NCBI GenBank assembly: GCA_017354895.1
Contig: CP071495.1
Location: forward strand, 1,037,001-1,101,000
Reading direction: 5' to 3'
DNA length: 64,000 nucleotides
From: Podospora comata
Taxonomy: Eukaryota; Ascomycota; Sordariomycetes; Sordariales; Podosporaceae
Part shown: one piece after another, positions 1 through 12,336 of the stretch
Layout: the number at the start of each line of letters is the position of its first letter
Position numbering within the stretch: the stretch's first letter is position 1
Made by a program: the position numbers and the translations under genes
Notes under the pieces: generated by a model
What the model was told of the DNA's origin: nothing
The model's input: only the letters and a program-made list of their open reading frames with translations
Database searches by the model: none

Positions 1-284
1 AAATATGGTTCCTGAAAGGTCTAGAACGTGTCGTGTGCTTGATTGCCTTGGCTGGAACCCGACGCCTTGGAACAGCTGAATGCATGACGAGTGGGCGCTC
101 AAACTGATGACGAAAGCCAAGAAACGGTGGCCGGCCAGGGGTTGGCTGTCGCGTATGACGACAAAGCCAAGAAGGCCAAGACAAGGCGCCGTTGGGAATA
201 TGGGTCTATGATTTAAAGTGGCTTTTGGCTGGGTAAGAACTAAAACACTGAAAGACATTGCTGTTGGCATGAATCAATCCAGAT

Positions 285-727
285 TCATGACTTGCAGAAG
301 TCCATTAGACATAGCTTCCGAAAATGGCCTATCTGACCATCATATGAAAATGATAGAGTGGAGATGGCAGATGTGAAGAGTCTCAATTGAGGTGAGGCCA
401 TCTTTCGAAATATTGACCTTCCCAGACCTATGGCTGAGAAGCTCGAAGCAAAAAGTGAAGGGAAAGTGCAAGAGGTTTCGATGGAACAAGCAATTCGACC
501 AAAAGTCAAGAACAGCGACTTGACTGTTCCAAACATCCGAGGAAACGCCAAAGAAACAATACATCGTCAGAAAGCAAAACTGAATAGCTGGGCTTACCGA
601 CAATCTCCCAGCCGCGCGAGCAGCCGGTCACGGGGGGCGGGGCTGGAGGTGGCGGCGTCGGCGGCGGCGTCCTGGGAGGCGTGTGAGTAGGCGTTGGAGG
701 CGGCGTGTAAGGGCTCGCGGACCCCAT
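285..727 (-). CDS. Candidate proline-rich small protein, two exons
   Basis: Unrecognised. An ATG at 727 with A at -3 opens a frame whose first 43 codons are Pro/Thr-rich (PPPTPTHTPP-type stretches) and end at a consensus GTAAGC donor (exon 598-727). The next in-frame segment begins after a CAG acceptor at 524, giving exon 285-523, a 74-nt intron and 122 aa in total. The first exon and its donor look convincing. The second exon is hydrophobic and Ser-rich and has weaker codon bias. The opposite strand is also open between 430 and 690, so part of this could be chance. No function can be assigned. Confidence 0.3.
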
Positions 728-1112
728 CTTGACGTTCTTGATAACAAGAGGAAAAAAAGGCCAGACACTTGCGAATTTTTCTGACACTACTTCACCACCC
801 CAGCCTAGCTGCCCTACAGAAGGAAGGAGCCCCTCGCCATATGCTCAGTCTTGTCGCACTACCCCCCAGTGACAGGTCATTATGTCGATACCTGTAGAGA
901 AATAAAACTTCTTCGATCAATCGAGACAGAAACTACATCTTCATGTTCAACTCAATTATCCCAGATACCATCCAGTTTGCTACATACTCAGACAGGGGAA
1001 CTAGACATAACCTCCCCGAGACTTCAAGAGTCAAAGTGCGCATAGAAACAGTCATAGACAGACAATCAACTGTCCAAGAATGTTTCCAATCACATCAACC
1101 GATCATATCTGG
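728..1112. other. Intergenic, nothing recognised
   Basis: Between the proline-rich candidate and the end of the P450 gene. Only short open frames; the one at 851-1045 shows no domain and no coding bias. Confidence 0.5.
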
Positions 1113-2749
1113 CTAAAGCTTGCGCCGTGAAATTGTAGCCCGTACCCCCGGACTATCATGAGCTCCAAGTGCCACAAAAGCATCCCTATGGCAAGCAATG
1201 TCCCTCTCCAAAGTTGTCTCGTACATCTCCCAGTCAAACCGCTTTACAATTGTGGCCGCTGTCAAGTACATTTCAGCATAGGCTAGACTGAAAACAGCAT
1301 ATGTCAGTCGTGGATTCCAACACGAAGTGCGAAGTCGATCCGTACCTGATTCCAAGACAAGCTCTCGACCCCTTCCCAAACGGTACGAGGTATCTGTCCA
1401 ATCTCTTCCCTGAGCCTAACCAGCGCTCCGGTTTAAAGACATGCGGCTCAGGAAAAACGGTCGGGTCCATGAGGATAAAGTACCCAGTCTGCGAAACTGG
1501 GGTACCGGCAGGAATGACATATTGCTTGTAGATGATGTCTTCATGTGCGACTCGAGGAAGCCTTGTGGTGATACCGTAGGAGAGCCGGAGTGCCTCTTTG
1601 ATTACCGCTGTCTGTTGTTCGGGGAGGTTAGCAGGTATTACTGAAGGGGAGAGAGATCTGCAATCTCACCAGATATGGAAGCTGTTGCAACGTGCTCCAA
1701 GAAGGGATATCCTGCTCGCTTGGTATGGCCACATCCAACTCTTCTCTGAATCGCTCCAACGCGTCCGGAACGTGCTTCAAGTAGAAGAACATCCTTGTTA
1801 GCGTCTGGCCTGTAGTCTCAGATCCAGCACCAGTCAACAGTGTAGCCTCGTCGCACATTCGCTTCAACGTCCTCTCGCTCGGTGGCAGATTCTCATTGTC
1901 ACGCAAAGCGTGGAAAATCGAACGGGCGCCGGACTTCTCTCCTTCGGTCCCCGCAAGTATAGGGTTGACCTGCTTGATCATGTCCTCTTGCCGGGCGAGC
2001 ATGTAAGCCACGCCTGGACTCGTCCTTTTCACGATGGATTGGGGGATCCGCTCCATCAACGACGGGATCCAAGGGAACTGCATCATCAGAAAGCAGCCCC
2101 CGGTCGCACCGACGACGGCCTCCTTGAACTGCAGTTCGAAGTCAGGCTTGTCGAGGTACTTTCTGTCGTGCCCAAAGCTGTAGTCGCAAATCACGTCCAT
2201 GGTCAGCGCCATGAGTGCGGCATCAAGGCGGAAGACCTCCCCCGTCTGGGCAATCTTGTCCAATCTAGCGGAAAGCTTTTCCACTTTGGACTTGATTAAC
2301 GGCTCCAGCTTGGTGACGGATGCCACAGAGAAGAAGGGATTGAGGGCTGCCCGACGAAGTCGATGTAGGTCGTGTGGCACGGTCGTAAAGGTGGAACTGC
2401 TAGCGACAGCCAGTCTGGTCCACCATTCGTACTTGTCGAGCTTGCGCTTCGAGTTGACGCCACATCCGTAGAGCTCGTCATAGAAATCTGGATCCAGAAT
2501 GTGTAGCTCGTGGGGATTGATCCGGACGATTGGACCGTATCTTTGATGCATTTCTTCCACCCTCCACATGAACTGTCCTTTTTTGACCACGTTCCAGTAG
2601 AACTCGTACCAGAGTGTTACGGCTGTCAACTTGGGACCGGGAAACCTGGACAGTGGGTGGAAGTAAAGACGCCAGATGACGGTGGTAGCCATCCAGCAGA
2701 GTCCACCGACGATGGCGGCCACAAGCGGCCAAGGTGTGATTGTCTCCAT
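1113..2749 (-). CDS. Cytochrome P450 monooxygenase, trichodiene-oxygenase-like
   Basis: Heme-thiolate monooxygenase, presumably anchored in the ER and acting on a small hydrophobic substrate. Three exons: 1670-2749, 1346-1611 and 1113-1287, joined by 58-nt introns with GTGAGA...CAG and GTACGG...CAG ends. The frame is preserved, giving 506 aa, the usual P450 length. An N-terminal membrane segment (about residues 8-28) is followed by the FPGPK hinge. The I-helix has GAGSETT near 307-313, the ExxR pair is E366/R369, then a KPERW motif, and the heme-binding loop FGKGSRACLG has its Cys near 444. All signature residues are present, so the enzyme should be active. The N-terminal half resembles the fungal families usually annotated as trichodiene oxygenase or benzoate hydroxylase-like, but the substrate cannot be inferred. 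No terpene synthase or PKS lies in the window, so membership in a biosynthetic cluster is not supported. Confidence 0.93.
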
Positions 2750-4320
2750 GGCAACGTCGCTGTCACCGTCTGATATTCAGGGAATATTCTCTGGAACTCG
2801 CGCTGGCTTCGATCGACACAGGGATTTTGACCAGGAGCTGGTGGGAGTAAGTACTATCTAGGATGAACAAAGGTCAGTTGCCAGTTTGATCTCCCTGGGT
2901 GTTCAAAGAGGGGTAAGCTGAAGCAGTACGACGAACCAGCAGAACCAATATCGTGTTGGATACTGGGCCAAGCCAAGCCCGACGGCCACGGCTGTTATCA
3001 CAGAGCATGAGCAACCAATCGGACAGCATGGTGCAGGGACCTATCGAACCAACATCGCCGGAGGGAGCTGAAGCCCCAGACGCGGTACCGCAACATCTTT
3101 GTTGTACCACACTGGCGAATTTGACGGTAAGGGCACTCGTTTGCTAGGTGTCGGATAGACAGATCTACCCTGTCAACCTCCCATGGTGTCTGAGCCTACA
3201 ACATGCCCATACAGTACTAGAAGCTCTGGTCTAGACTGTAAGCCTGCCGGGATGGGAAGCTGTGATACCTTGGTGACAGAGTGTGGGTGCTGGGAAGGCT
3301 CCTAGAGTAAAGAAAATTGGCACAGAGAGACGTCTCATCACAGATAGTTGTATGGCATGCCGTCTTGTACCAGATTGGTATACATTGTTGAGAGATACTT
3401 GAGGAAAAGTGGCCAACCCATCGGCGATTATGGCGAGGCGGTGATTCTTGCCTCGTGTGGTGCAGGACGGAGCAGGTACACAGGCAGAGAAACCTGGAAG
3501 GTTCGGGGCGATCAGGGGTCCAGTGAAAGGACAAGCCCGCTTGCGATGCTGTGGACCTAGGTTCAGTGGGCAGGACCGCAAACCTTTCCAGACCGTACAA
3601 GTAATCGCACCATTGGCAATCTCCTGGTCCAGTGCTCGAGATAGGTAGGTGCTCCGAGAGGAAGAAGGGATTGAAAGGCATGCACCCACGGTCTGTCTGG
3701 TTTACCAAGCCTTCTTCTCCGCTCTTCTGCTCCGTGACAGGTTGACTTTTCCTCTGCAGCCAGCACCGGATTCTGCACCACCAGGGAACTCGAAATCAAT
3801 AATGACCTCTTGACCTCTCATCTTCGCCGTCCATCGGGCTGGTATTATCCTATTATCTATTCTTGACCCACCACCACATGTGGCTTACTCCGTACAGGCG
3901 ATGCCTCTGCAGCTGGTACAACTGCAGAGAGCCGGGGAAAATGTTCCATCAGTTATCTCCTCATTATCAACACGATCATCAACTGCCTCATCTCCTATTA
4001 TCACCATCAATATCAACAGGTACGTGCTTTCAGGCTCTTTGACACGGGAGACTGGCGTCATCGGTGGCCCTGTGCCCGGCTCCCGTCGATGAGTACATTT
4101 CGACGTCACTCTTCGCTACCTACCACTTTTCAGAGAGAAATTGCTAATCGATAGTTGTCTCCAGTCCTATTTTATTATGCTTCCTGTGTTTCTTCTCCAG
4201 TCCAAGTTCTCAGCACTGCAAAGAGAGACCAAACCGCCCCAACCTCTTCCAGTTGGCTCTCGACTTGTCATCATCTGCAACCACCCAAAGGACGGCCAAC
4301 TCGGCGATCTCTTGTACAAG
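2750..4320. other. Divergent intergenic region, P450 / DUF1295 gene
   Basis: Holds the promoters of two diverging genes. Two long overlapping minus-strand frames at 3217-3708 lack ATG starts and any recognisable domain. A possible 5'-UTR intron of the plus-strand gene runs from GTACGT at 4021 to a CAG near 4165, with GCTAAT before the acceptor. This is inference from splice signals only. Confidence 0.4.
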
Positions 4321-5638
4321 ATGGTCATTCGATCAACTTCCAACCCGTATGGGGGCCATAGTTATGTCTCTGACGATCCTTCCGATTTCCACCCCATATC
4401 GCGTCCACGGACAGCATGTCCCACTTTCAGCACAACTCTCAAGACTTCCCTACTGTCTCCAGGGCTGCTGTTGCATTCCACTCTTCTCCCGTCACTGGCA
4501 TTGAACTCCTCTCTTGCAAGCATATCATACACTGTGGCTCGGCTCACCAACCGCTTGGAGGCCAAAGACCTGATCTGGCCCCTCGGTCCCCTCCTCAACG
4601 CATGGTGGTCCGCCGTGTTTCGGCATCAATTTGCACACCACCCAGTTTCCCTCTTTTCCGCTTACAAGGCCCTCGCTCGCCCTGAGAAGCTTGTTTTGAC
4701 TGGAGTGACTCTGTGGGGAGGCAGACTCTTTTACCGGGTGCTCTCCCGGATGCTCAAGAGGGAGAAGGGTCGTGACAAGCCCGCCTACGAGTCACTCAAG
4801 CGTCAGCATGGCTTCAGCTGGAACAAGATCTGGTGGAAGAAGTTTGTGCCCGAGATTGGCTGGTTGACCCTCATCAGCCTTCCTGTCGTCACACCTTTCA
4901 GACTGGGATACTACTCAGGCGCAGTGATCCAGCAGTCGCTGACGTCAATCACACAGAAGGGGTGGGCTCAGGCCTTGTCAGTCGGCTTGTTCACTATGGG
5001 TCTCACCATGGAAGTCTTGGCCGATTGGCAGTTGGACCGGTTCAAGATGGGCAAGGGAATTGGAATTGGCCCTGGCACCAGGAGCCGAGCGGGTAGTCTG
5101 GAGAAAGAAAATGGAAATGGCGTCAAGTTTACCCAGCCAGGTTGGACTGTCGAGACAGGAGTGAATGGACGCAATGTTTCCATCAGCAGAGAGAGGGAGA
5201 ACCGTGAAGAGAAAATTTGCAAGGAAGGGGTTTGGGGTATTGTGAGACATCCCAAGTAAGTGCCAACCCACTGTCACCACTACCTTCTCATACTGACTTG
5301 TTGGTGCTCACAGCTATCTCGGCGACGCCCTCGTCCACCTGTCGTTTCCACTCATGCTCTATGCGTCCGACCTCCTCACTCCGATCGCCATGCTTGGCCC
5401 TCTGGCGAACTACCTCTACCTTCGATGTGTCGGCGGCGACAAGACCGACGAGTACACGCGAACCAGACGATACTCATCTGAGGACGTCAGCAAGAAGATC
5501 GAGTTCGACCGCTACCGTCGAGAGCGAAACAGCTTCTGGCCGGACAAGGGCCAGATTCACAATAAGTGGACATGGATCGTGGTCGGCTGTGGCGTGGCGG
5601 GCGCACTGATCGAGAGACTAATCATGGGTGTTGTTTGA
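4321..5638 (+). CDS. DUF1295 / ICMT-like multi-pass membrane protein
   Basis: Probable integral membrane enzyme of the DUF1295 group, related to the C-terminal catalytic region of steroid 5-alpha-reductases and isoprenylcysteine methyltransferases. Two exons, 4321-5255 and 5314-5638, with a 58-nt intron (GTAAGT...CAG) give 419 aa. Several hydrophobic segments are visible (roughly residues 45-75, 125-145, 185-245 and two after the intron). The signature GIVRHPNYLGD is created exactly across the splice junction, which confirms the intron. I chose the ATG at 4321 (AAG before it, G at +4) because residues upstream look like translated UTR; an in-frame ATG at 4177 is the alternative and would add 48 residues. 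The loop between the last segments is rich in Arg, Glu and Gly. Substrate unknown. Confidence 0.85.
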
Positions 5639-8600
5639 CTTCAGGCTTTGTGCCGGTCGTGGTGTTCAGGCGGTCTCGAAGCAACAATCTTCACTGCGGA
5701 TTCGGGCATCAGCATTTTCAGGCGTTGAGGGTTGGATTATTGGCGTACGGCATCTTTCATCATTCGCAACTATCCTCATTATCCTCCTCCTCCGGCGACC
5801 CCCTTTGACTTGGTTCCGTAGACCATCCTCAGGCCACCTCAAGCCTTGGTTACGTCCACCGTCCTGGTCAATCTCAACCGTTGGTCGGACTATGTCATTG
5901 CCAATGTTCCAGGCTGCTCTCTGGTTGGCGACCACCACGACACTTTGCCTCGAGACCTACGGCAGCTCTTTCACCGACATTACCACTGTCATATCACCGT
6001 CGCTGTTGGCATCGTTACCGTGCAGCTGCTACGAAATTTGCCTGGTCATGTGTATCAAGTGCCTCTCTGTCGCCGCCACGTGCTCCTTCCTCCGCTAGGC
6101 AGAACCTGTACTACCTAGTCCAACATTGTCCCAGAAGGTAGCCCCGACAGCTTGGCTAGGCCACGCCTGTTCACAAAGTCGATGGAACTAAACACGCTCA
6201 GCCCCAGGCCGAGCCATTCCAGCCATCGACTCTGTCGTGAACCCACACTGCCGTCTAGAATGACACTTGCTACGACGACAATGAGCCTCAGAAGGCGCGG
6301 CACACTCAGCTTGTGCGTAGCAACCATGCCGTTTGCCATCAACAATCTCGAATCTCGCTGTCGGCAGTCAAGAAGTCAGAAGTCCAAGCTATGTTGATCG
6401 GCCTTGTCAATGTTTGGTGGACGGGTGGAGTTCGAGGCTTGTCTGTCCGGCAGGCTTGTCCCCCCCAATCCCGTTCCCAGCCATATCCCATGTCAACGCC
6501 AGTTTTGACTGTCACGGAAGGCGCTACTTCGAAGGTTAACCCGAGCCTTTGCGCTTTCTGTTAGACATTGCGGTCGCTTTCCGATGAGATTCAAGGCCTC
6601 GAGTGACCGGACCGGGCGATACTTGCTCAGTCGCTGTCGCCCTGAATATGTCAAACAGTAGCTGCCAGAAGGACTGCTGGCTGCTTGTGTCCAGTGTTTT
6701 TGCTTCCCAACCGAGCTTGTCGGTCGCGACCAAGTGCTGGAACACGACAGATGCGGCCAGACGAGACACAGAACCTGCTTCTTGCCTCCCCTTCACCTCG
6801 GCTTCGACAACTTTGGTTCTTCTATCTGCTCAAAGACAGCACAGGGATAGTCATTACTTCGCCACCGCCAGGGCAGCACAATATACTTTTGCAGCAGCGT
6901 ATCGTACTACAGATTTACTGGCCTGCTTTCAAGTTCATGCCTTGCTTCAGCACCCACGCAGCAATTACAGGGCACAGTCGAGCAATCACTGTTTGGGCTG
7001 ACCGCACCAGCGCAGTATCATTGCCATGAATGATTATCTGAATTCCTTCGCTTTCCATCTGTTGGTCTTTGCGAAGGGTCCCTCACAAACGGACGTGACT
7101 GCTGCCCAAACCGCCCTTCACCACTGGCGCCTGAGATATCCAAGAGCTGCAGCAATGCTCGCTCCTGTGGTATATATGTTACAGTGTCGGTACCACCACG
7201 GTGCCGACAACAGGACCACTTCGAAGGTCTTCACAGCCAGTACGCCCCGTCTGCGGACATTTTCTACTCCTCTCCTCTTCTTTATTCGAGATGTATCCTT
7301 ACCGACCCACTCACATCTACCGCTCCCAGGTGGTACAAGGCAAGCTAACGGCCCCATGGGCACCAACGTTCGACACGAGCTGAAGTTGGCCGTGGCTTGT
7401 CACCAGGGTAGCTAAGAAGATGAGTTGAGATGAGATGACCCTCATCTTATCTCACCTCACGGATCCAGGCCTTCGGCTCATCCCACGGTCTCGTCTTATC
7501 TCATTTAGCCACCCTGCTTATCACGGCCACATTTCCGTCGCGAAATCATGTTTCAGAACCACTGGAGTGCCGCGGCCGGCAGAGGGTCGCCGGCTTCATG
7601 CGATGGTATTGCGCGAGCTGCTCCCCCTCACGGACACAGCCGTCCGACTTTTGCTTTCGTGCCTGCCCGCGCCCAGAATCAACGGCGTGACGGGGGCCTT
7701 CAGTGGGTGGTAAAGCGACTCGTCCCACCGGCTCTCGCATATCCGTGCCCAGCCGTGGCTTGTTGGGACAACAAGGGACGAAATGCTTGCAGGATGTCAA
7801 CACCAAGGGCATCATGTGCCGTGGGGAAAGGCAGCTCAAAGAGAAATGTAACGCGCGGGAGGGGGAGGGGCCAGGGGCGAGTTGGAATAGGGCAAGGACA
7901 TGGCGTTCCGGTAATGTGATTTGGAGGATAGGTGGTTGGGAGGATAGGTGTTTTGGGTATGGTGGAGATGTTGGTACGGTGAATAGGACAGTGTATGGTG
8001 TATTGTATGGGCATTGCATTGGGTTTGCAACATGGTCGTTCTATCCTCATTATTATGTTCATTTTGTCTCTTATTGTTTTTCATTTCATATATTGTCTTC
8101 CTTTTCACTTTTACCTGTTTTATTCTTACATTTACTTAGCACATTCTTTTCTCATTGCTACTGTATAAGTAGTGTGTATCAATGTTGGGAACAAAGAGGA
8201 CCGGGCTGGGCTCCGAAGGAGCATGGACAAACCAATGGAGAGGGGGGGGAAGATCCCCAAGGAGTGTGGACGAACCAAGGGAGTTGGAACTGCTCACTTT
8301 TGTATTCACATTATTTCTGTTGCACGTTTTGTACCATAGAATGGACAGGATGGAAGGACACTATCTCTGGAACTTGATCTGCTTGTTTGCATCAATGTCT
8401 AGGTGTGGCGTGCCCTTGGCGAGTTGTCTTTTGTGACAGCGGTGTAAATCTCCGGGAGTCAACAATGACTGGTGTCTAGTAATGCCAGTGGCTTGAGTTT
8501 GTTTGAGCTATCACATCCCCACTCAAGGTCGAGATTGGTTTGTATTCTGACTTGGTCTCGAGGGAAAATGCACCACTCCGGTTCCAGACAGCAGTTTGGG

Positions 8601-8908
8601 AGTGGAATCACCGCAACAAAATCATCCACCTGAGTACCTTGCGCAAGGGGTGTTTATTTCTACCTACTGATAACCTAATCTCCAAACTGCGTGTGCTGTC
8701 AGAGCGTGAAGGACAAAAAGACAACATCTAGAGAACTGAACAAAACAGAAGTCTAGAATATGTAGCAAATGAAAATTGTAACGAGTGGCTGAAGTTTGTG
8801 GTCCACCATACCTAGCTACCTCCACTCAACCCACCACGCCTCCATTCAACGCCTCCCAGTTCGTGGCTTCACTGGCGTTTCTTCACAACGCCATGATTAA
8901 AGTCAAAT
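5639..8908. other. Gene-poor region, 3.3 kb
   Basis: No gene could be supported. Several overlapping frames at 5846-6118 and 6603-7029 have C-rich third positions but no domain, no splice evidence and compete with each other. A 224-codon frame at 7703-8377 starts with GTG and runs through T-rich sequence; I regard it as chance. A near-palindromic hairpin is listed separately. Confidence 0.5.
7421..7459. repeat. Near-perfect hairpin
   Basis: Arms 7421-7438 and 7442-7459 are reverse complements at 16 of 18 positions, separated by CCC. The arms are built from GAGAT/ATCTC units. It lies in gene-free DNA, so a terminator or a relic of a small inverted-repeat element are both possible; nothing in the sequence decides. 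Confidence 0.7.
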
Positions 8909-9573
8909 TTCTGTATTACCTGTCAGCTACCATGAATGCTCAAACGAGTCAAGGAAGGATAATACTCACAACAAGCAGACTGATTCCGAATATCGAAAAC
9001 AAACTGCTCCGCAGTCAACGAACCCCCACCCGCATTCTCCGGCTGCAGGCTCAAGTCCCCAAACACAGTAAAATTGACCAAGCTGTTCTGCGGGTTGGGG
9101 GGAGTCAGCCGATAGCTAATGCTGTCCCGGAGAACGTAAGGCTCAGCCGAGCGGGCACCGGTCCACTGCCCGTTGGGGCTGACGTCGGTGATGGTCCCGA
9201 TGGTGGGCTGGATGGCGTAGTCGCGCGCGGTGAAGAAGGCTGTTATCCCGTTGCTGGGGAGGTAGACCGTCCCGGTTGTCGTGCCGAGGGCGGTGCCGGC
9301 TGTGCACTGCCCCACCGGGAAGCTGACTTGGAGGGTGGTGGTGCAGGACTCCTCGCGGGGGCCGGAGGGGAGGGTGACGCCGTAGTTGGGGTAGGTGACT
9401 GTGGCGATTTGGTTGGCGTCGTCGTAGAAGATGAAGGAGCCTTCGCAGCCTTGGCCGGTTTGGGTCGCGACGCGGGTGAAGACTGCGCGGGGTTGCTGGC
9501 GGGCTTCAATGATGGGGCCGGCGAGGGCGGTGGTCGCTTGGAGGAGGAGGGCGGAGGCGGTGGTGTACTTCAT
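8909..9573 (-). CDS. Small secreted protein, DUF4360-like
   Basis: Secreted protein of about 201 aa. The ATG at 9573 starts a clear signal peptide (MKYTTASALLLQATTALAG), cleaved near residue 18. The mature part carries a GCxGS motif, four or more cysteines, a CTTTLQVSFPVGQC segment and beta-rich sequence ending in QSAC, which resembles the fungal and plant DUF4360 family. An intron near the 3' end (GTGAGT at 8969, CTGAC branch, CAG at 8911) makes the stop codon across the junction; a second CAG at 8920 would add five residues. One N-glycosylation site (NFT) is visible. Role unknown; DUF4360 proteins are extracellular or wall-associated. Family call is from pattern only. Confidence 0.7.
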
Positions 9574-11027
9574 TTTTGCGGTTGTAAAGGGATCTGGTCG
9601 GGAAGAAGACTGTTGAAGGTGGTTTTGAGCAGGAGGTGATGAGCATGATGATGACGAGTGTTGTCTGAGAAGGTGGGCTTTATACTTGTGTTGGCTGCTT
9701 GAATGTCGGTGAACATTCAAGCCGTTTCTGTATTTTCTGCTAGGCCTTAGTAAGGGCTGCTGGCTCGTGATGCCTTCGCGCCCTTCCATGTCGATGAACA
9801 CCGGACATCTCGGTCTTGCATCATCAGCCTTACGCTGTGGCGAAATGCTTGGTGCTGTTGGGTTCTATCCCACACCCGTACCGGGTAACATTGCTGCTAG
9901 GACGATATCCCAGTAACGTGGACCTGGGACTAAGGTAGCATGACTCGATTAACCATCGAAACACTGTGAGGATGATGACAAACGCTTCTTTGGGTGTATC
10001 TCGGTGTGTGTCAAGGTATCTCGGCTAGGTCGTAATCTCGGTCCTGCGAAAACCCATGGCAACAAAAGCCTATAGACGTGGTCAGTTGCGTCTCACCAAC
10101 TGCGGAGGAGGCGCAAAACAGGAACAATCTCGTCGTGATCGACGATGAATCGGGATTCGGCAAGCATTTGCGTACAATGCTCACCGACTAGTTGATTCTT
10201 CTAGGTCAAACAAGCGAGACCTTCCAATTGAAGAACATTTGCTTATGAAGGAAGGGACCTACTGACCTGGTACCCAATGGTGTGGTCAGAACTCGAAGCG
10301 CGTATTGAAGTCAGCGGGCGTTCTCTTGTGTAACACCAAAATGCGTCTCGATGTTTGGGACTGAAAGAGGCGCATGCTGATGCTACAGGTCATTTGAGCC
10401 TCAGTCGACTTTACCGGGTTCGGTGCGATTCTTGGTCCCAGCCTGAAGAACTGCCATTCGTCAGCTTAATTCCGAGCTTGATGATAGCCTCCATTTTAAG
10501 TTGAAATGCGCGGTCAATCGTGCACCGATAGAGGTGATTAACTTGTATCGAGGCACATAAGAAGCACAAGACTTGATACAATATGCCTAGGCGAGTGACC
10601 AGTAATGACGCCAACGATCCGTGTTACATTTGATAGCAATAGTATATGTACCGCATATGCGGTGGGGTTCCAAACTGGTAGAGACAGCGAGGTCCATGGG
10701 ATGACAGGGTCCGGTACATTCTGTTCGGCTTGCCGCAAGGATAGGCCAGTCCACTGCATGCTCGTCAGTCACTGGTCCACTGATTCGCCGTGCTAATCAT
10801 TGTAGCCAGAATACATCCCCGTTCATGCGCCGCCTCGTTGTAGCCCAGGGGAAATGCCATCATTCTGGGCGTGTGTGATCTGTGGTACCTTTTAGGAGGG
10901 ATCAGTCAGTGCCCCATGGTCCAAAGTAGGAATGATTTTCCATACCTACAGGTAGCCAGCCAGGAACAAGTCCTCCTCTCCTTGCCTTGCATCATCCCAT
11001 CCTCGATATTGAGTACCTTGCCAAAGC
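9574..11027. other. Intergenic, nothing recognised
   Basis: Apart from the TATA element there is no long frame with coding character and no repeat of note. Confidence 0.5.
9678..9684 (-). promoter_or_regulatory. TATA-like box of the secreted protein gene
   Basis: TATAAAG on the minus strand about 105 nt upstream of the ATG at 9573, a normal distance for a fungal TATA element. Confidence 0.4.
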
Positions 11028-11231
11028 TCAGGCCAGCATGGTCCAAAGCGCCGGTTGATCCTGGTCTTCGTCGCCCGGCGTCATCTCCTCAAGGCCGGTC
11101 CAATCCTCGTTGAAGAGGATATTGGTGAGAAAACAGCGTTTGTTGTAGAGGAACCAGGTACTCGCAGCAACAATCACCCACCACCTTGCCATGTCGGGGT
11201 CTGCGAGAAATCGGGTTTCGAAGATGGGCAT
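11028..11231 (-). CDS. Small hypothetical protein with one hydrophobic segment
   Basis: Unrecognised 67-residue frame. The ATG at 11231 has A at -3 (AAAATGC), and codons strongly prefer C or G in third position over the whole length. Residues 14-28 (RWWVIVAASTWFLYN) form a tryptophan-rich hydrophobic stretch that could span or dip into a membrane; the C-terminus is acidic (TPGDEDQDQ). An in-frame ATG at 11285 would add 18 residues. It is flanked by a trinucleotide repeat on its 5' side. It may be a single-exon gene or the last exon of a longer one. Confidence 0.5.
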   Translation of the reverse strand: MPIFETRFLADPDMARWWVIVAASTWFLYNKRCFLTNILFNEDWTGLEEMTPGDEDQDQPALWTMLA

Positions 11232-11330
11232 TTTGTTGATGATTGGGCTGGCTATTGTCTGATCAACGATTGGTAGAGAGAGCAAGGCCCGGGGAAACGC
11301 TTGCAGCGGGCAAAAGGGGATGTGATTCGG

Positions 11331-11411
11331 TGGTGGTGGTGGTAGTGATGTGAATAATAGTAGTAGTGGTGGTGATGGTGGTGATGGTGATGGTGATGGT
11401 GATGGTGGTTG
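11331..11411. repeat. GGT/GAT microsatellite
   Basis: About 80 nt of interrupted GGT, AGT and GAT trinucleotides, ending in a run of GATGGT hexanucleotides. It lies 100 nt upstream of the small gene at 11028-11231. Confidence 0.85.
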
Positions 11412-11942
11412 ACGGACGAGGAAGTGTGCTTCTAGAAAAGTCCAGGGGAAGGCTGGTGGAAAAAGGGGTGGGTGCCTGGTGCTGCGGCCTGTGTAAGAGA
11501 CTTCGGGGGCCCGGGCCTGAGCACATCTCTTCCCCTCACTCTCAAGAGTTGGCAGGTGTACAGGAGGGTCCTGCCTGTTGGGAATCCGGTAGGGTTAAAA
11601 GCTCGGTAGCCTTGCACCATATACCCACGCACAGGTATCACCTTTATGGATTTTTCATGATTCTGCAAAATCGTTTCTTGATCACTTGCTGGCCAACCCT
11701 CTAACGTTTACCAGCGCCACCCTCCCTTTGTGCACGACATCGTTATTTCGCTGACAAGCCCTGGGGAGTGCTTGAACACGCTGCCGACACCCCCGCCGGT
11801 CTCGTTCGTGGACGCCGCGGGCGGTAGCCGGTCACAGCAAAACACAGCAACAAGGAACGTGCCATGGCCCCATCATCATCGGCCACCATATCGGCCGGTA
11901 ACATATCATCACACCAAACATTCAGAGCATAAAATCGCGCCC

Positions 11943-12336
11943 ATGAGCTTGTTCTCCCCTCCCTGGTCCACCACAGCGGGAATCTCCTCGACCGATGGAC
12001 AGCCCCAGGTTGTTACCACCACTGTTCCGATCCCGATCTGCCAAATCGGTGGCGGTGAGCTGATCCACCACATGCTGTTTAATTCCTTTTGACATCCACT
12101 AATCATCTTATGGAACAGGCCAGATTAACGGTCATACCACTCCCTGCGCGGCTCTGACGGTCCGCCCATGTGGGCCACTAGGTCTCTTGCCTCCCTGCCC
12201 TGGACCGCCTCCACCCCCGAATTCTACAGCACAATGTCTACCATGTCTCTCGATATCCCCGGAATGGCATCAGCACATTCGCTGTTTAAGTGCAGACGCG
12301 ACGATCAAACCCACTGAGCGAGATCCCGCCTTATAA
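11943..12336 (+). CDS. Small hypothetical gene candidate, two exons
   Basis: Unrecognised. The ATG at 11943 opens 37 codons with strong C-ending bias, ending at a GTGAGC donor (12055). A CACTAATC branch point and CAG at 12118 give a 64-nt intron, and the frame continues to TAA at 12336 for 109 aa with Cys/Pro-rich sequence. In the second exon a different frame is also open and looks at least as coding-like: an ATG at 12168 gives 49 codons to TGA at 12317 (starting MWATRSLASL). Either the exon structure is more complex or only one of the two is real. Confidence 0.35.

Noticed and set aside
3217-3708. Two overlapping minus-strand frames of 163 and 152 codons
   Set aside because: Neither begins with ATG, they occupy the same DNA in different frames, and no domain or splice signal supports either.
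1113-5638. P450 and DUF1295 enzyme as a biosynthetic cluster
   Set aside because: Only two enzymes, divergent and with no synthase, transporter or pathway regulator next to them.
7703-8377. 224-codon plus-strand open frame
   Set aside because: It begins with GTG, runs into T-rich sequence with an implausible Phe/Tyr/Cys-rich translation, and has no coding bias.
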